Counted from the first letter of the stretch, positions 1 to 8,090 are shown. The stretch: DNA of 64,000 nt from SIG299 sp045531895 (GCA_045531895.1 JAZSEW010000016.1:12112-76111); one strand, 5' to 3'. Numbers and translations: made by a program. Notes: a model not told the origin generated them from the letters alone.

Positions 1-1
1 T

Positions 2-184
2 ACCAACGATGAAAAGTTTGCTTTAGATTTACTGCGTGATAAAAAGCTTCTGCTTATCAACGGCAAAGGCTTTAACTGGCATCAGCCGGATCATTTCCGT
101 GTAGTATATCTGCCTAGAGTAGAAGTACTGGAAGATGCCATGGGTAAGCTGCGTGACTTTTTAAGCTACTATAAGCAGATGTAA
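2..184 (+). CDS. Aminotransferase, C-terminal fragment (class I/II, AlaA-like)
   Basis: The reading frame enters from outside the window and ends at TAA 182-184, giving about 60 residues that finish in SYYKQM. The segment HFRVVYLPR followed by an amphipathic helix (EDAMGKLRDFL) matches the end of PLP-dependent class I/II aminotransferases of the alanine aminotransferase type. The PLP lysine and most of the active site lie upstream and cannot be seen. The family call rests on this short tail only, so substrate is not assigned. A bidirectional hairpin terminator follows 50 bases later, so this is the last gene of its transcript. Confidence 0.6.
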   Translation, partial: TNDEKFALDLLRDKKLLLINGKGFNWHQPDHFRVVYLPRVEVLEDAMGKLRDFLSYYKQM

Positions 185-234
185 TTCTTTCCAAGAAACA
201 CTTCACGAACATTATAAAAGTACTCCTATCACAT

Positions 235-280
235 AAAAAAACCTTCCGGCGCCAGCTGTCTGACACCGGAAGGTTTTTTA
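235..280. terminator. Bidirectional intrinsic terminator
   Basis: Arms ACCTTCCGG (241-249) and CCGGAAGGT (266-274) are flanked by A-run 235-240 and T-run 274-279, so the hairpin can stop transcription from either side. It separates the aminotransferase from the convergent nucleotidase gene. Confidence 0.85.
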
Positions 281-305
281 TGCTATAGTTCTTATGTTTA
301 TCAAA

Positions 306-2162
306 TTATTCCGCAGGAATAACCAGTTCCTGTCCGATACGGATAATATCAGGATTTGCAATACTATCCTTGTTTGCTTCATAAATCTTCTTCCAAAGAT
401 TTTCTGCACCAAGCAATTCCTTTGCAATCTTTCTTAAATAGTCACCCTTTACTACAGTGTATGTCTTTGGCTCTACACCAGGCTCAACTTCCGGTTCTTC
501 CACAGGCTCAGTTACCTCAGGAAGAATAATGGTAATATTGCCTGCCGGCTCCTTGAATTCCTCACCAATAACGCCGTTCATGGAATTTACATATGCGATT
601 AATGCATCTGCATCCACGATTTCGGTCTGAACAACATATTCTGCCTGTCCAAATACATAGTAAGTATCACCACCTGCTGCGGTAAAGTTATTTGTTGCAA
701 TGTAATATGTATCTGTTAAGCTGAATTCCTTACCACCAACAGATGTAATTGTTACTCTGCTGCCCGGCTTTGCAGGTGCATAATATGTGGAATCCGGATA
801 AAGTGCACCATTTTCATAAGGAACTGTAGTATCCAAAGTAAATTCGATACCTGCAGTCTGAGGGAATGCACCGGATGTTTCCGGACAAATGAAGCAGGCT
901 GCTTCTAATGCTTCTAACAGCTGTGCACCAGTAACACCAATAATTGTTACAGAATTACCAAACGGGAATACTGTCATTAAAGTATTCATGGAAATATCTC
1001 CCGCCGGAATGCTTGCACGGATACCACCACCATTGGAAATTGCACCATCCACAGTAATACCAAGTTCATATTCTGTTGCATAGGTAGTTGCAGCATACTG
1101 ATATGCACCTGCTGCAAAATTACCAAGATTTGTTTCCTGGCTTCTTACTACCGGCTTGTCACCAACTAAATCATATTCAGTCTTTGCAAATAATGCATTG
1201 TAAGCTGCTGCCACTTCATCCGCTTTAGTCTTAACTAATGCTGCTACCTCTGCATTTCTTTCGCCTGCATAATCTGCCGCGGAAAGTAAGGTAGCTGTCG
1301 TTGTTGTTCCGTCATAAACTACTACACCCAGATTATTTAAGTAGTTACCTGTGCTCACTACAAGTGTATCCTTTACCTTAGTGCCGTTTTCAAATACAGT
1401 ATGGCTGTGACCGTCGATAAACAGGTTAATTCCTGTCACCTTCTCTAACAGGTCTGTAGAACGGTTGCCTGCACTTTCATCATCTACGCCAAGATGTCCG
1501 ATACAAATAATATAATTACAACCTGCTGCCTTTAATTCATCGACTTGAGCCTGTGCACAGGCAAACAGTTCTTCACCTGCAAGGAAAGAAATCTTCTTTA
1601 CATTTAAAGGACTTGCCTTTGTCTGTGTTTCCGGAGTATCAAGACCAAACACACCAACCTTTAAATCACCAAACTCAAAAACAGTATTTGCACCAAATTC
1701 AGGCTTCCCCGTTTCCTTGCTTAAGATATTTGCATCCAGAACAGAGAATTCCGCCGCCTTAACAAGTTCTACCATGTTGTCATAACCGTAATCCAATTCG
1801 TGGTTACCAAGGCTGATTGCATCGTAACCTGCCGCATTCATAAATTCAATTGCACTCATACCCTTATAATAGCTTACCAGAGTATGTCCCTGTGCAAAGT
1901 CACCTGCATCCAGCAGTAATACATTTGCGCCAAGGCCCTTGTAGTATTCCTTCGCTGCTGCTACAGCGTCAATACCCATGTGGCCATTTTCCACATCAGC
2001 TTCAAAATAACCATGAATGTCGTTTGTGTGAAGAACAACCAGTTTGCCGGTCATGTCTTCGGTTTCCTCTGCTCTTACTGTTACCATGCCTGTCATCATG
2101 GTGGAAACTACCATCACCAAGGTCAGGACCATTGTCAGCAAGGACTTCTTCATTTTTTTCAT
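306..2162 (-). CDS. Secreted 5'-nucleotidase/2',3'-cyclic phosphodiesterase family protein with C-terminal LysM
   Basis: 618-residue exported enzyme predicted to remove phosphate from extracellular nucleotides. A signal peptide covers about residues 1-31 (hydrophobic stretch ending near VRAEE). The metallophosphoesterase domain carries HTNDIHG (45-51), GNHELDY (119-125) and GHSH (251-254), which bind the two metals. The 5'-nucleotidase C-terminal domain follows (GGGIRASIPAGDIS region), and a LysM module occupies the last 50 residues (YTVVKGDYLRKIAKELLG), expected to hold the protein on peptidoglycan. The start at 2162 is chosen because AGGAGGG lies 6 bases upstream; an upstream in-frame ATG at 2282 lacks a Shine-Dalgarno site and would bury the signal peptide. 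It stands alone on the minus strand between two intergenic regions. Exact substrate is not resolved. Confidence 0.9.
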   Translation of the reverse strand: MKKMKKSLLTMVLTLVMVVSTMMTGMVTVRAEETEDMTGKLVVLHTNDIHGYFEADVENGHMGIDAVAAAKEYYKGLGANVLLLDAGDFAQGHTLVSYYKGMSAIEFMNAAGYDAISLGNHELDYGYDNMVELVKAAEFSVLDANILSKETGKPEFGANTVFEFGDLKVGVFGLDTPETQTKASPLNVKKISFLAGEELFACAQAQVDELKAAGCNYIICIGHLGVDDESAGNRSTDLLEKVTGINLFIDGHSHTVFENGTKVKDTLVVSTGNYLNNLGVVVYDGTTTTATLLSAADYAGERNAEVAALVKTKADEVAAAYNALFAKTEYDLVGDKPVVRSQETNLGNFAAGAYQYAATTYATEYELGITVDGAISNGGGIRASIPAGDISMNTLMTVFPFGNSVTIIGVTGAQLLEALEAACFICPETSGAFPQTAGIEFTLDTTVPYENGALYPDSTYYAPAKPGSRVTITSVGGKEFSLTDTYYIATNNFTAAGGDTYYVFGQAEYVVQTEIVDADALIAYVNSMNGVIGEEFKEPAGNITIILPEVTEPVEEPEVEPGVEPKTYTVVKGDYLRKIAKELLGAENLWKKIYEANKDSIANPDIIRIGQELVIPAE

Positions 2163-2330
2163 ATCGTTCCCTCCTAAACTTTTTTGTCCCATGGACATCC
2201 TTATTGTATCTCTTTCGCCTTTTTCATGCAATATATTTTGCCACATTTTTCTTATTTTTTGACCTGGTTTTACACAAATCATATCTTATTGTCCAATGGT
2301 TTGACGATTTTAACTGACATTAATTTTTTA

Positions 2331-2381
2331 TTGACATTTATTAGGTAATATGTTACCATTTATAAAAAGTAATACATTACC
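2331..2381 (+). promoter_or_regulatory. Promoter with two palindromic MarR operators
   Basis: TTGACA (2331-2336) and TACCAT (2354-2359) are spaced 17 bases apart. Palindrome GGTAATATGTTACC (2344-2357) covers the -10, and a second related palindrome AGTAATACATTACC (2368-2381) lies 24 bp downstream, centre to centre. The arrangement fits autorepression by the MarR protein encoded immediately downstream; the binding itself is inference. Confidence 0.75.
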
Positions 2382-2402
2382 TTTTTTTAAAGGAGTACAA
2401 CT

Positions 2403-2882
2403 ATGGATTTTAAACAAGTAATGCACCATGAAAATATTGATTTTTCGGGCACAGAAGCTCCTTACTTTTTACTGGGGCTGCTCAGTGCCTTTGACAACCG
2501 TTTTCAGGCAGTTGCCGATAAACTGATTGGCGAAATCAGTTGGAAACAGTTCTTCGCCATTATCTGCATCAATCTGTGCAAAGAACCGCCAACCTTGAAA
2601 GAGCTGGCTGAAATCATGGGCAGTTCACACCAGAACACAAAGCAGATTTTGCTTAAGTTGGAAAAGAAGGGCTTTGTCGCTATTACGCAGGACGGAGTCG
2701 ACAGGCGCAAGCAACGTATTTCCTTGACGAAGCATTGTCTTGCCTTCTGCGCCTCCAATGATAATAAGAGTATGCGGGCAGTTAACACCATGTTTAGTGA
2801 CATTCCTGAGGAACAGCTGCGCATTACCATTCAAACCATTATGCAGATGGAAAATAATTTAAAGGAGCTTACCTATGAATAA
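2403..2882 (+). CDS. MarR-family transcriptional regulator
   Basis: 159 residues, the normal size for a MarR winged-helix repressor. A recognition-helix segment (SSHQNTKQILLKLEKKGF, about 75-92) and the wing with DRRKQRISLT are clear. AAAGGAG sits 8 bases before the ATG. It is the first gene of an operon: its stop overlaps the start of the flavodoxin remnant by 8 bases. Two palindromic sites in the promoter suggest that it represses itself and the downstream genes. The natural effector is unknown; MarR-flavodoxin pairs often respond to redox or phenolic stress, which here is only inference because the flavodoxin is broken. Confidence 0.9.
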   Translation: MDFKQVMHHENIDFSGTEAPYFLLGLLSAFDNRFQAVADKLIGEISWKQFFAIICINLCKEPPTLKELAEIMGSSHQNTKQILLKLEKKGFVAITQDGVDRRKQRISLTKHCLAFCASNDNKSMRAVNTMFSDIPEEQLRITIQTIMQMENNLKELTYE

Positions 2883-3050
2883 CGGAATCATTTTATATCA
2901 ATCCAAATACGGAGCAACAAAAAAATACGCTGACTGGCTGAAGGAAGCCACCGGCTTTGACTGTATTGAAACTAAAAAGGCCGACATCAGAACTGCGACT
3001 GGACAGATAAAAAATATCTGGAGCTGTTATTGAAGTTTATTGAAAAATAG
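2875..3050 (+). pseudogene. Flavodoxin-like protein, internally deleted and frameshifted
   Basis: The start codon overlaps the end of the MarR gene. The first about 40 residues read as a flavodoxin amino terminus with an FMN-phosphate-loop-like segment (ILYQSKYGATKKYADWL). The frame then runs to TGA 3031-3033 after only 52 codons. In another frame the bases just before read DWTDKKYLELLLKFIEK and end at TAG 3048-3050, which looks like the original carboxy end. A functional protein would need about 150-180 residues, so roughly 100 codons have been lost and the ends joined out of frame. The FMN isoalloxazine loops are absent, so no function is expected. Confidence 0.7.
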
Positions 3051-3152
3051 GCATCTGCTACCCCCGGTTGCGGCATTGTCACCTCGTGTATGCAGTATTC
3101 TATCGCCCTGTTTGCTATGCTGAATGTGAAAGGAGGAACAATTAAAATTACC

Positions 3153-3629
3153 ATGGAACTATCCGAAAAATTATTTCAGTTACGAAAAAAACAAGGTCTT
3201 TCACAAGAGCAGCTGGCGGAGCGATTAAATGTGTCCCGCCAGGCAATTTCCAAATGGGAATCCGGAACCGCCACACCTGAAACAGATAAACTGCTTGCCA
3301 TCAGCAATTATTTTCAGGTTTCGCTGGATTATTTAATGAAAAGTGACAGCGATTCGGAAAATACCGACAGCAGTTCTGCCAACAAAATAACAGACACTAC
3401 AACAGAATCCTCTTCTGCTGTCAACCTTCCGGGCATCATTTTAAGTGTAAGCGGAATACTTGCTTTATGCATTTGGGGACTTCTCTCCATATTTCGTCCG
3501 GAAACTTCTGAACAGCTTGGCGAGTCTTCTATGATTACCATAGACGGCAATGGAGCATTTCTTTTGTTATGCATTGCCGCCATTATTTTCGGCGCATGGC
3601 TGCTTTTGAAGGACCGCTCTTCTAAGTAA
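3153..3629 (+). CDS. XRE-type helix-turn-helix regulator with C-terminal membrane segments
   Basis: 158 residues. An XRE/Cro DNA-binding domain fills residues 1-65 (LRKKQGLSQEQLAERLNVSRQAISKWESG), followed by a Ser/Thr-rich linker and two hydrophobic segments (GIILSVSGILALCIWGLLSIF and FLLLCIAAIIFGAWLLL) that anchor it in the membrane. The start at ATG 3153 matches the usual amino end of this family, but the best Shine-Dalgarno (AGGAGG 3131-3136) is 16 bases away, so initiation may be weak or at a non-standard codon nearby. It follows the flavodoxin remnant and precedes a small membrane protein by 11 bases, suggesting a shared operon. Confidence 0.8.
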   Translation: MELSEKLFQLRKKQGLSQEQLAERLNVSRQAISKWESGTATPETDKLLAISNYFQVSLDYLMKSDSDSENTDSSSANKITDTTTESSSAVNLPGIILSVSGILALCIWGLLSIFRPETSEQLGESSMITIDGNGAFLLLCIAAIIFGAWLLLKDRSSK

Positions 3630-3640
3630 AGGAGCTTTCT

Positions 3641-3865
3641 ATGAAAAAAAAATTATCTAAAGTATTTACAATCCTCGCACTGTTATTATCCCATATTATG
3701 TGTGCCGTGGTCACTTATCACTACAGCTATCTGCTTCATTGCGGCAGACATGGAGGTTGCAGCGCACCGGCTTATGTGGCACTGTTTTACGCGATTCCGT
3801 TCGTCATTGGAATTCTAGTGTGTATAGTGCTGACAATTGTATTTAAAAAGAAAAACAATAACTAA
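3641..3865 (+). CDS. Small two-helix membrane protein
   Basis: 74 residues with AAAGGAG 6 bases before the start. Hydrophobic segments at about 8-30 and 46-69 flank a Cys/His/Gly-rich loop (CGRHGGCSAP), and the carboxy end is Lys/Asn rich (KKKNNN), which suggests a cytoplasmic tail. It resembles uncharacterised small membrane proteins placed after XRE membrane regulators. It may be the regulator's partner, but no function is recognised. Confidence 0.75.
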   Translation: MKKKLSKVFTILALLLSHIMCAVVTYHYSYLLHCGRHGGCSAPAYVALFYAIPFVIGILVCIVLTIVFKKKNNN

Positions 3866-3905
3866 CCTTGATTCTTTCATCTTTTCAAGTAAAAGGAGTC
3901 TTTCC

Positions 3906-4523
3906 ATGACCGAACACGAATGGGACCAAAAACTGAAAATTCAAACTATTGGCCGGGACGATAAGCATGCCGACCAGTTCCACCACCCATACGAACCGAC
4001 TCCTTACTGTGTGTTGGAACGTTTAAGAGATAAGGGCTACATCACAAAGAACTCCATTCTTGTGGACTATGGCTGCGGTAAAGGGCGCGTAGGATTCTTC
4101 CTTGCCCATAAAATCGGCTGTAAGTGTATCGGTCTGGAATATGACCCGCCGATTTTTAAGCAGGCAGAGGAGAATCTGCACACTTATAAGGCAAACAAAG
4201 GCAACTGCGGCACCGTCTCTTTCCTTTGTGAAAGTGCAGAAAAATATGAAGTCTCCGATGCTGACTGCTTCTATTTTTTCAACCCCTTCACTGTGGAAAT
4301 TCTGCGCTCCGTGATGCAGCAGATTATCGGCTCCTACTATGAAAATCCGCGTCCAATGAAACTGTTTTTTTACTATCCGGACCCGGAGTATGTCAGTTAC
4401 CTTCTTACCGGAGACAATTCCGGTATGTTGGATGACCTGTATTTTCTGGATGAAATTGACTGCAGAGATTTATTCGAAGGCAATGATGAACGAGAAAAAA
4501 TCATGATATTTGAACTAGGATAA
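3906..4523 (+). CDS. SAM-dependent methyltransferase (class I fold)
   Basis: 205 residues. Motif I is VDYGCGKGRVGFFLA (about 50-64), followed by an acidic strand end (GLEYDPP) and the later FYFFNPF segment in the place of motif IV. AAAGGAG 8-9 bases upstream supports ATG 3906; the longer frame starting at 3837 runs into the previous gene and has no ribosome site. It is the last gene of the 2403-4523 cluster, followed by a promoter and a structured leader. Substrate is not recognisable from sequence. Confidence 0.8.
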   Translation: MTEHEWDQKLKIQTIGRDDKHADQFHHPYEPTPYCVLERLRDKGYITKNSILVDYGCGKGRVGFFLAHKIGCKCIGLEYDPPIFKQAEENLHTYKANKGNCGTVSFLCESAEKYEVSDADCFYFFNPFTVEILRSVMQQIIGSYYENPRPMKLFFYYPDPEYVSYLLTGDNSGMLDDLYFLDEIDCRDLFEGNDEREKIMIFELG

Positions 4524-4526
4524 TAC

Positions 4527-4556
4527 TTGCAATCAATATACAAAATATAGTATAAT
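4527..4556 (+). promoter_or_regulatory. Sigma-A promoter of the GH13 gene
   Basis: TTGCAA (4527-4532), 18-base spacer, perfect TATAAT (4551-4556). Transcription would start near 4562, at the first base of the structured leader. Confidence 0.7.
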
Positions 4557-4560
4557 GTGC

Positions 4561-4686
4561 GCAAAGGACGAAGTAGAATCCATCAAAGAAGCCTTGTCAA
4601 ACTCGTTTGAACAAAGCTTCTTTGATGGATTCTTGTAGTGAAGCGACCGAGGAAATGCAGAGCATTTACGAGGCTGCGTCCTTTGC
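4561..4686 (+). ncRNA. Structured 5' leader with three-way junction (inverted-repeat element)
   Basis: The leader folds into an outer stem GCAAAGGACGAAG (4561-4573) with CTGCGTCCTTTGC (4674-4686), a perfect 18-bp stem 4575-4592 with 4616-4633 extended by CAAAC/GTTTG, and a small hairpin AAATGC/GCATTT (4653-4667). It starts where transcription should start and ends 20 bases before the GH13 ribosome site. It could be a cis-regulatory RNA or a copy of the long-armed repeat elements seen elsewhere in the window. No known riboswitch consensus was recognised. Confidence 0.6.
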
Positions 4687-4721
4687 CTAATAACTTATAT
4701 ACAACTAGGGGAGAACTATTT

Positions 4722-6425
4722 ATGGCTTGGTATGACGAGGCAGTATTTTATCACATCTATCCACTGGGGCTTACAAACGCTCCAAAACATAATCCTTACG
4801 GAGAACCGGAACACCGTTTAAATACACTGCTTCCATGGATTTCTCACATCAAATCCATCGGTTGCAATGCAATTTATATTGGTCCGCTGTTTGAATCCGT
4901 GGGACATGGATACGAAACTACCGATTACAAAAAACTGGACAGCCGTCTTGGCACCAACGAGGATTTAACAAACTTCGTGGCAGAATGTCATAGGCAGGGT
5001 GTCCGGGTTATTTTAGATGGCGTATTCAATCACACCGGCAGAGATTTTTTCGCTTTTCAGGACATCAAGCAGAACAGAGAAAATTCCAGATACAAAGACT
5101 GGTACTGTAACGTAAACTTCTGGGGAAACAACGAGTATAACGATGGTTTCACCTATGATAACTGGGGTGGCTATAATCTGCTTGCCAAACTGAATCAGCA
5201 TAATCCGGAGGTTCGAAACTATATCTGTGACGTTATTCGCTTCTGGGTATCCGAATTTGACATTGACGGTATCCGTCTGGACGCTGCCGATGTTCTGGAT
5301 TTCAGCTACATGCAGGCTCTGCGCCAGGTTGCCAATGAAGTAAAGCCTGACTTCTGGCTCATGGGTGAGGTTATTCACGGTGATTATATCCGCTGGGTAA
5401 ACGAAGGCACCTTACATTCCGTAACCAACTATCATTTGCATAAGGCACTGTTTTCCGGTCATAACGACCATAACTATTTTGAAATTGCCCACACCGTAAA
5501 GCGTCTGTACGAAATGGGCGGCAGCCGTCCGGATGGCTTAAAGCTTTACAACTTTGTAGACAATCATGATGTAGAACGAATCTACACAAAGCTGAATAAC
5601 AAAAATCATTTTACACCTGCACATATCCTGATGTATACCCTGCCGGGTATTCCTTCCATTTACTATGGTTCCGAATTTGGCATCGAAGGCCGTAAGGAGC
5701 GAGGTTCCGACGATTCTCTGCGTCCAGCTCTTTCTTTGGAAAATTACGCAGATGCATTGGAAACAAACCCTTGCACCAAACTGCTTGCAGCTCTGGGCAG
5801 GCTCCGCCAGAATACACCGGCTCTGTCCTACGGTGAGTATAAAGAGCTGCTCTTAACCAACTGCCAGTATGCCTTTGCAAGAAACTATAACGGACAGTCT
5901 GTGGTTGTAGCTGTAAACAATGCCGATAACGATTTTTCCGTTACCCTTCCAGCAGGCAACGCAACAGAATATGTGGGAGGCTTATCCGGCACCCGCGTTT
6001 CCGTAAACAACGGTTGCATCTCCGTTACTATCAAGGCAAACTCCGGTGATATCTGGATTCCTGCAGCAGACATAAAAGAAATGACAGAAGTTGTTCTTGA
6101 ACCAATTGTGAAGGCTGCTATTGAACCTGCGCCACAGAAGCCCGAAACCACACAGGAAACTACAGCACCTGCCAAAACAGTTGTTGAGGAGTCAAAGGCA
6201 GAAGAAAGCATTAACATCGAAACATCTGCTCCAACTCCTGAGCCTGCAAAGGCACCTGTCACCGCACCAAATAAACCATACGAAGAAATGACTGTGGAAG
6301 AACTTCAGGCTGCGGTTTTAGAACGCCTGGAAAAAAACGGTCCTGTAACAGAACAAATGAAAAAAGATGTTGCAGAAAACATTTATCATGACTCATTAGT
6401 AAACTGGATTAAGAGTTTCCACTAA
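4722..6425 (+). CDS. Cytoplasmic GH13 alpha-amylase/maltodextrin hydrolase
   Basis: 567 residues, no signal peptide. The TIM-barrel signatures are region I DGVFNH (99-104), region II DGIRLDAAD with nucleophile Asp187, general acid Glu216 (LMGEVIHG), and region IV FVDNHD with Asp283. These fit hydrolysis of alpha-1,4-glucans or maltodextrins inside the cell, where the GlgC/GlgD pathway would supply glycogen. After a beta-sandwich domain, the last about 110 residues form a Pro/Ala/Glu/Thr-rich linker and a short helical tail (EEMTVEELQAAVLERLEKN), an addition not needed for catalysis. The start at 4722 follows AGGGGAG (4707-4713). Closest subfamily appears to be neopullulanase or cyclomaltodextrinase-like, but this is not certain. 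Confidence 0.9.
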   Translation: MAWYDEAVFYHIYPLGLTNAPKHNPYGEPEHRLNTLLPWISHIKSIGCNAIYIGPLFESVGHGYETTDYKKLDSRLGTNEDLTNFVAECHRQGVRVILDGVFNHTGRDFFAFQDIKQNRENSRYKDWYCNVNFWGNNEYNDGFTYDNWGGYNLLAKLNQHNPEVRNYICDVIRFWVSEFDIDGIRLDAADVLDFSYMQALRQVANEVKPDFWLMGEVIHGDYIRWVNEGTLHSVTNYHLHKALFSGHNDHNYFEIAHTVKRLYEMGGSRPDGLKLYNFVDNHDVERIYTKLNNKNHFTPAHILMYTLPGIPSIYYGSEFGIEGRKERGSDDSLRPALSLENYADALETNPCTKLLAALGRLRQNTPALSYGEYKELLLTNCQYAFARNYNGQSVVVAVNNADNDFSVTLPAGNATEYVGGLSGTRVSVNNGCISVTIKANSGDIWIPAADIKEMTEVVLEPIVKAAIEPAPQKPETTQETTAPAKTVVEESKAEESINIETSAPTPEPAKAPVTAPNKPYEEMTVEELQAAVLERLEKNGPVTEQMKKDVAENIYHDSLVNWIKSFH

Positions 6426-6433
6426 ATAATCTA

Positions 6434-6472
6434 CTACGCTATGACCCAGCAAGGTCATAGCGTAGTTTTTTT
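6434..6472 (+). terminator. Intrinsic terminator after GH13 gene
   Basis: Perfect 13-bp stem CTACGCTATGACC (6434-6446) with GGTCATAGCGTAG (6453-6465), a 6-base loop and T7. The stop codon of the convergent HD-GYP gene (TGA, 6457-6455) lies inside the right arm, and that arm and its T-run encode the last HD-GYP residues. Confidence 0.9.
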
Positions 6473-7750
6473 ATTCTTCTCCTTTTTCATCAACTCCACA
6501 AATAATGGTGCAAGTAATGGATCAAAATGCGTCCCTGTATCTTCTTCTATAATTTTCAGCGCCTTTTCTGCTGAAAAAGCTTCTTTATAAACCCTTTTCA
6601 TCGTCAATGCATCATATACATCAGCAAGTGCCATAATTCTTGCACTTACCGGTATTTCTTCACCCGTAAGACCTTCCGGATATCCTCTTCCATTCCATTT
6701 TTCATGATGATAAGTCGCTACCTCTTGAGCAATCTTTACATATTCTTCATCGTTAGTATCTTCAAGGACTTGACAAATCATTTTCCCCCCTTCTGCTGCA
6801 TGAGTTTTCATGATTTCAAATTCTTCCTCGGTAAATTTTCCTGGTTTTCTTAAAATTGAATCCGGAACAGCAATTTTACCAATGTCATGAAGAGGTGCCG
6901 CACTAATTATCATCTGTACAAAATCATCCGTAATGGTTTCAGGATACAAACCTGCATCTTTTGCCGCATATACAAGTTTTTTTACATAATTTGAGGTATT
7001 TTTTACGTGAGTTCCCGTACTACTGTCTCGGCTTTCAATTAAATTGGCAATTCCTATAATCATGCTTGACTGCATAGACTTAATCCGCTCATTTTGCACA
7101 GCAAGATTGTCCGCAAGCTCCTGTTGCGTCAAATTATCATAGTAGCTGTACAATACAATTGCCATAAAAGTCATTCCAAGAAAGGCTGTTTTCGTCTCCC
7201 TGTCTATTAAAGAGGGAATGATTCCCGCAAAAATCACCACGACAGATGCTATCAATATAAACAAATTTCGATTACGAAATCTCTTCGAAATATAGTAAAA
7301 CACAAATATCAAGTACAACAAAGAAACAACATAAGCCCCTATGTATACCATATAATATTCCCCACGCCTATACTCACCATTTTCATTTATAAAAAACACA
7401 GCTCCGCTGTTTACCAGTACAATCTGAAGCATGGCATGAAGCATCATTAACACACCTGCAAAAAAGGCAGGCTTCTTAATACCACATGCAATAGAAAGAG
7501 GTATCGGCATAATCGGAGTAATACAGAATTCCAGCAACGTAACAATTCTATACAGATTTCCAGACACAGGATAGCTTTCCAGCAACGCTCTTGTAAACTC
7601 AGCCATCATTCCCAAAGAGATTCCCATAAATGTAATAATAAACCACAGCTTTGTTTTAAACGATAATGTCACATTACAACCCGCAAGCATTGATGTCGTA
7701 ATCAGACTTAATACGCAGATCAATATCATAACACCGTAAATTGAATTCAT
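6455..7750 (-). CDS. HD-GYP domain c-di-GMP phosphodiesterase with multi-pass membrane sensor
   Basis: 431 residues. About seven hydrophobic helices occupy residues 1-205, then a short coiled segment leads to the HD-GYP domain. The metal-binding HDIGK is at 288-292, a further HH at 348-349, and GRGYPEG at 355-361, the hallmark that separates c-di-GMP hydrolases from other HD proteins. The membrane part presumably senses an unknown signal and controls second-messenger breakdown in the cytoplasm. GGAGGT 11 bases upstream supports the start. It is monocistronic. Its extreme C-terminus overlaps the GH13 terminator hairpin. No GGDEF partner is present in this window. Confidence 0.9.
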   Translation of the reverse strand: MNSIYGVMILICVLSLITTSMLAGCNVTLSFKTKLWFIITFMGISLGMMAEFTRALLESYPVSGNLYRIVTLLEFCITPIMPIPLSIACGIKKPAFFAGVLMMLHAMLQIVLVNSGAVFFINENGEYRRGEYYMVYIGAYVVSLLYLIFVFYYISKRFRNRNLFILIASVVVIFAGIIPSLIDRETKTAFLGMTFMAIVLYSYYDNLTQQELADNLAVQNERIKSMQSSMIIGIANLIESRDSSTGTHVKNTSNYVKKLVYAAKDAGLYPETITDDFVQMIISAAPLHDIGKIAVPDSILRKPGKFTEEEFEIMKTHAAEGGKMICQVLEDTNDEEYVKIAQEVATYHHEKWNGRGYPEGLTGEEIPVSARIMALADVYDALTMKRVYKEAFSAEKALKIIEEDTGTHFDPLLAPLFVELMKKEKNKKTTL

Positions 7751-7919
7751 GATACTATAGCACCTCCAACTTGCCTTTTCTTTCGAAACTATATTTCATC
7801 TTTACCCATTTAAATATATCCTAATTTGCTCCTTTTATCAACCCATATTCTACTTTATTGTCCGCATCTATGCCAATAAATCTCTCATATCAGGTAATTT
7901 ACCAACCATTCTAAATATA

Positions 7920-8090
7920 AAGAAGGCGCTCGCATCAAAGCTAAAATACTTAATCCCGAAGTGTTCCCGAGTTTATCACAGCAAAAAACAAGCCAGTAAC
8001 AAATGTTTATCCGAACAGAACCCTGAAGAAACGTTGGTAACGAAAGCGAGTTCTGGCAGGATAAAAAATCTGTCCTGGCTCTTTTTTATT
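7920..8090 (+). ncRNA. Candidate small structured RNA with terminator
   Basis: This 368-base gap (7751-8118) between HD-GYP and tldE contains no convincing ORF. On the plus strand there is a hairpin CAGAAC (8016-8021)/GTTCTG (8050-8055) with a nested CGTT/AACG stem. GCCAG (7992-7996) could pair with either CTGGC at 8053-8057 or CTGGC at 8075-8079, and CAGGA/TCCTG (8057-8077) is followed by GCTC and T6 (8082-8087). Alternative pairing ending in a U-run is what a riboregulator or small RNA looks like. No plus-strand gene follows, so it would act in trans or be a 3' structure of tldE. The promoter is not clear. Speculative. Confidence 0.35.

Noticed and set aside
5205..5225. GGTTCGAA motifs as possible tRNA T-loops (also near 37710 and 50895)
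   Set aside because: No acceptor, D or anticodon stems around them; all lie inside coding genes.
5013..5378. Long opposite-strand reading frames inside GH13, clpB, mfd, pepF and other genes
   Set aside because: They have no ribosome sites or family features and mirror the codon pattern of the real genes.
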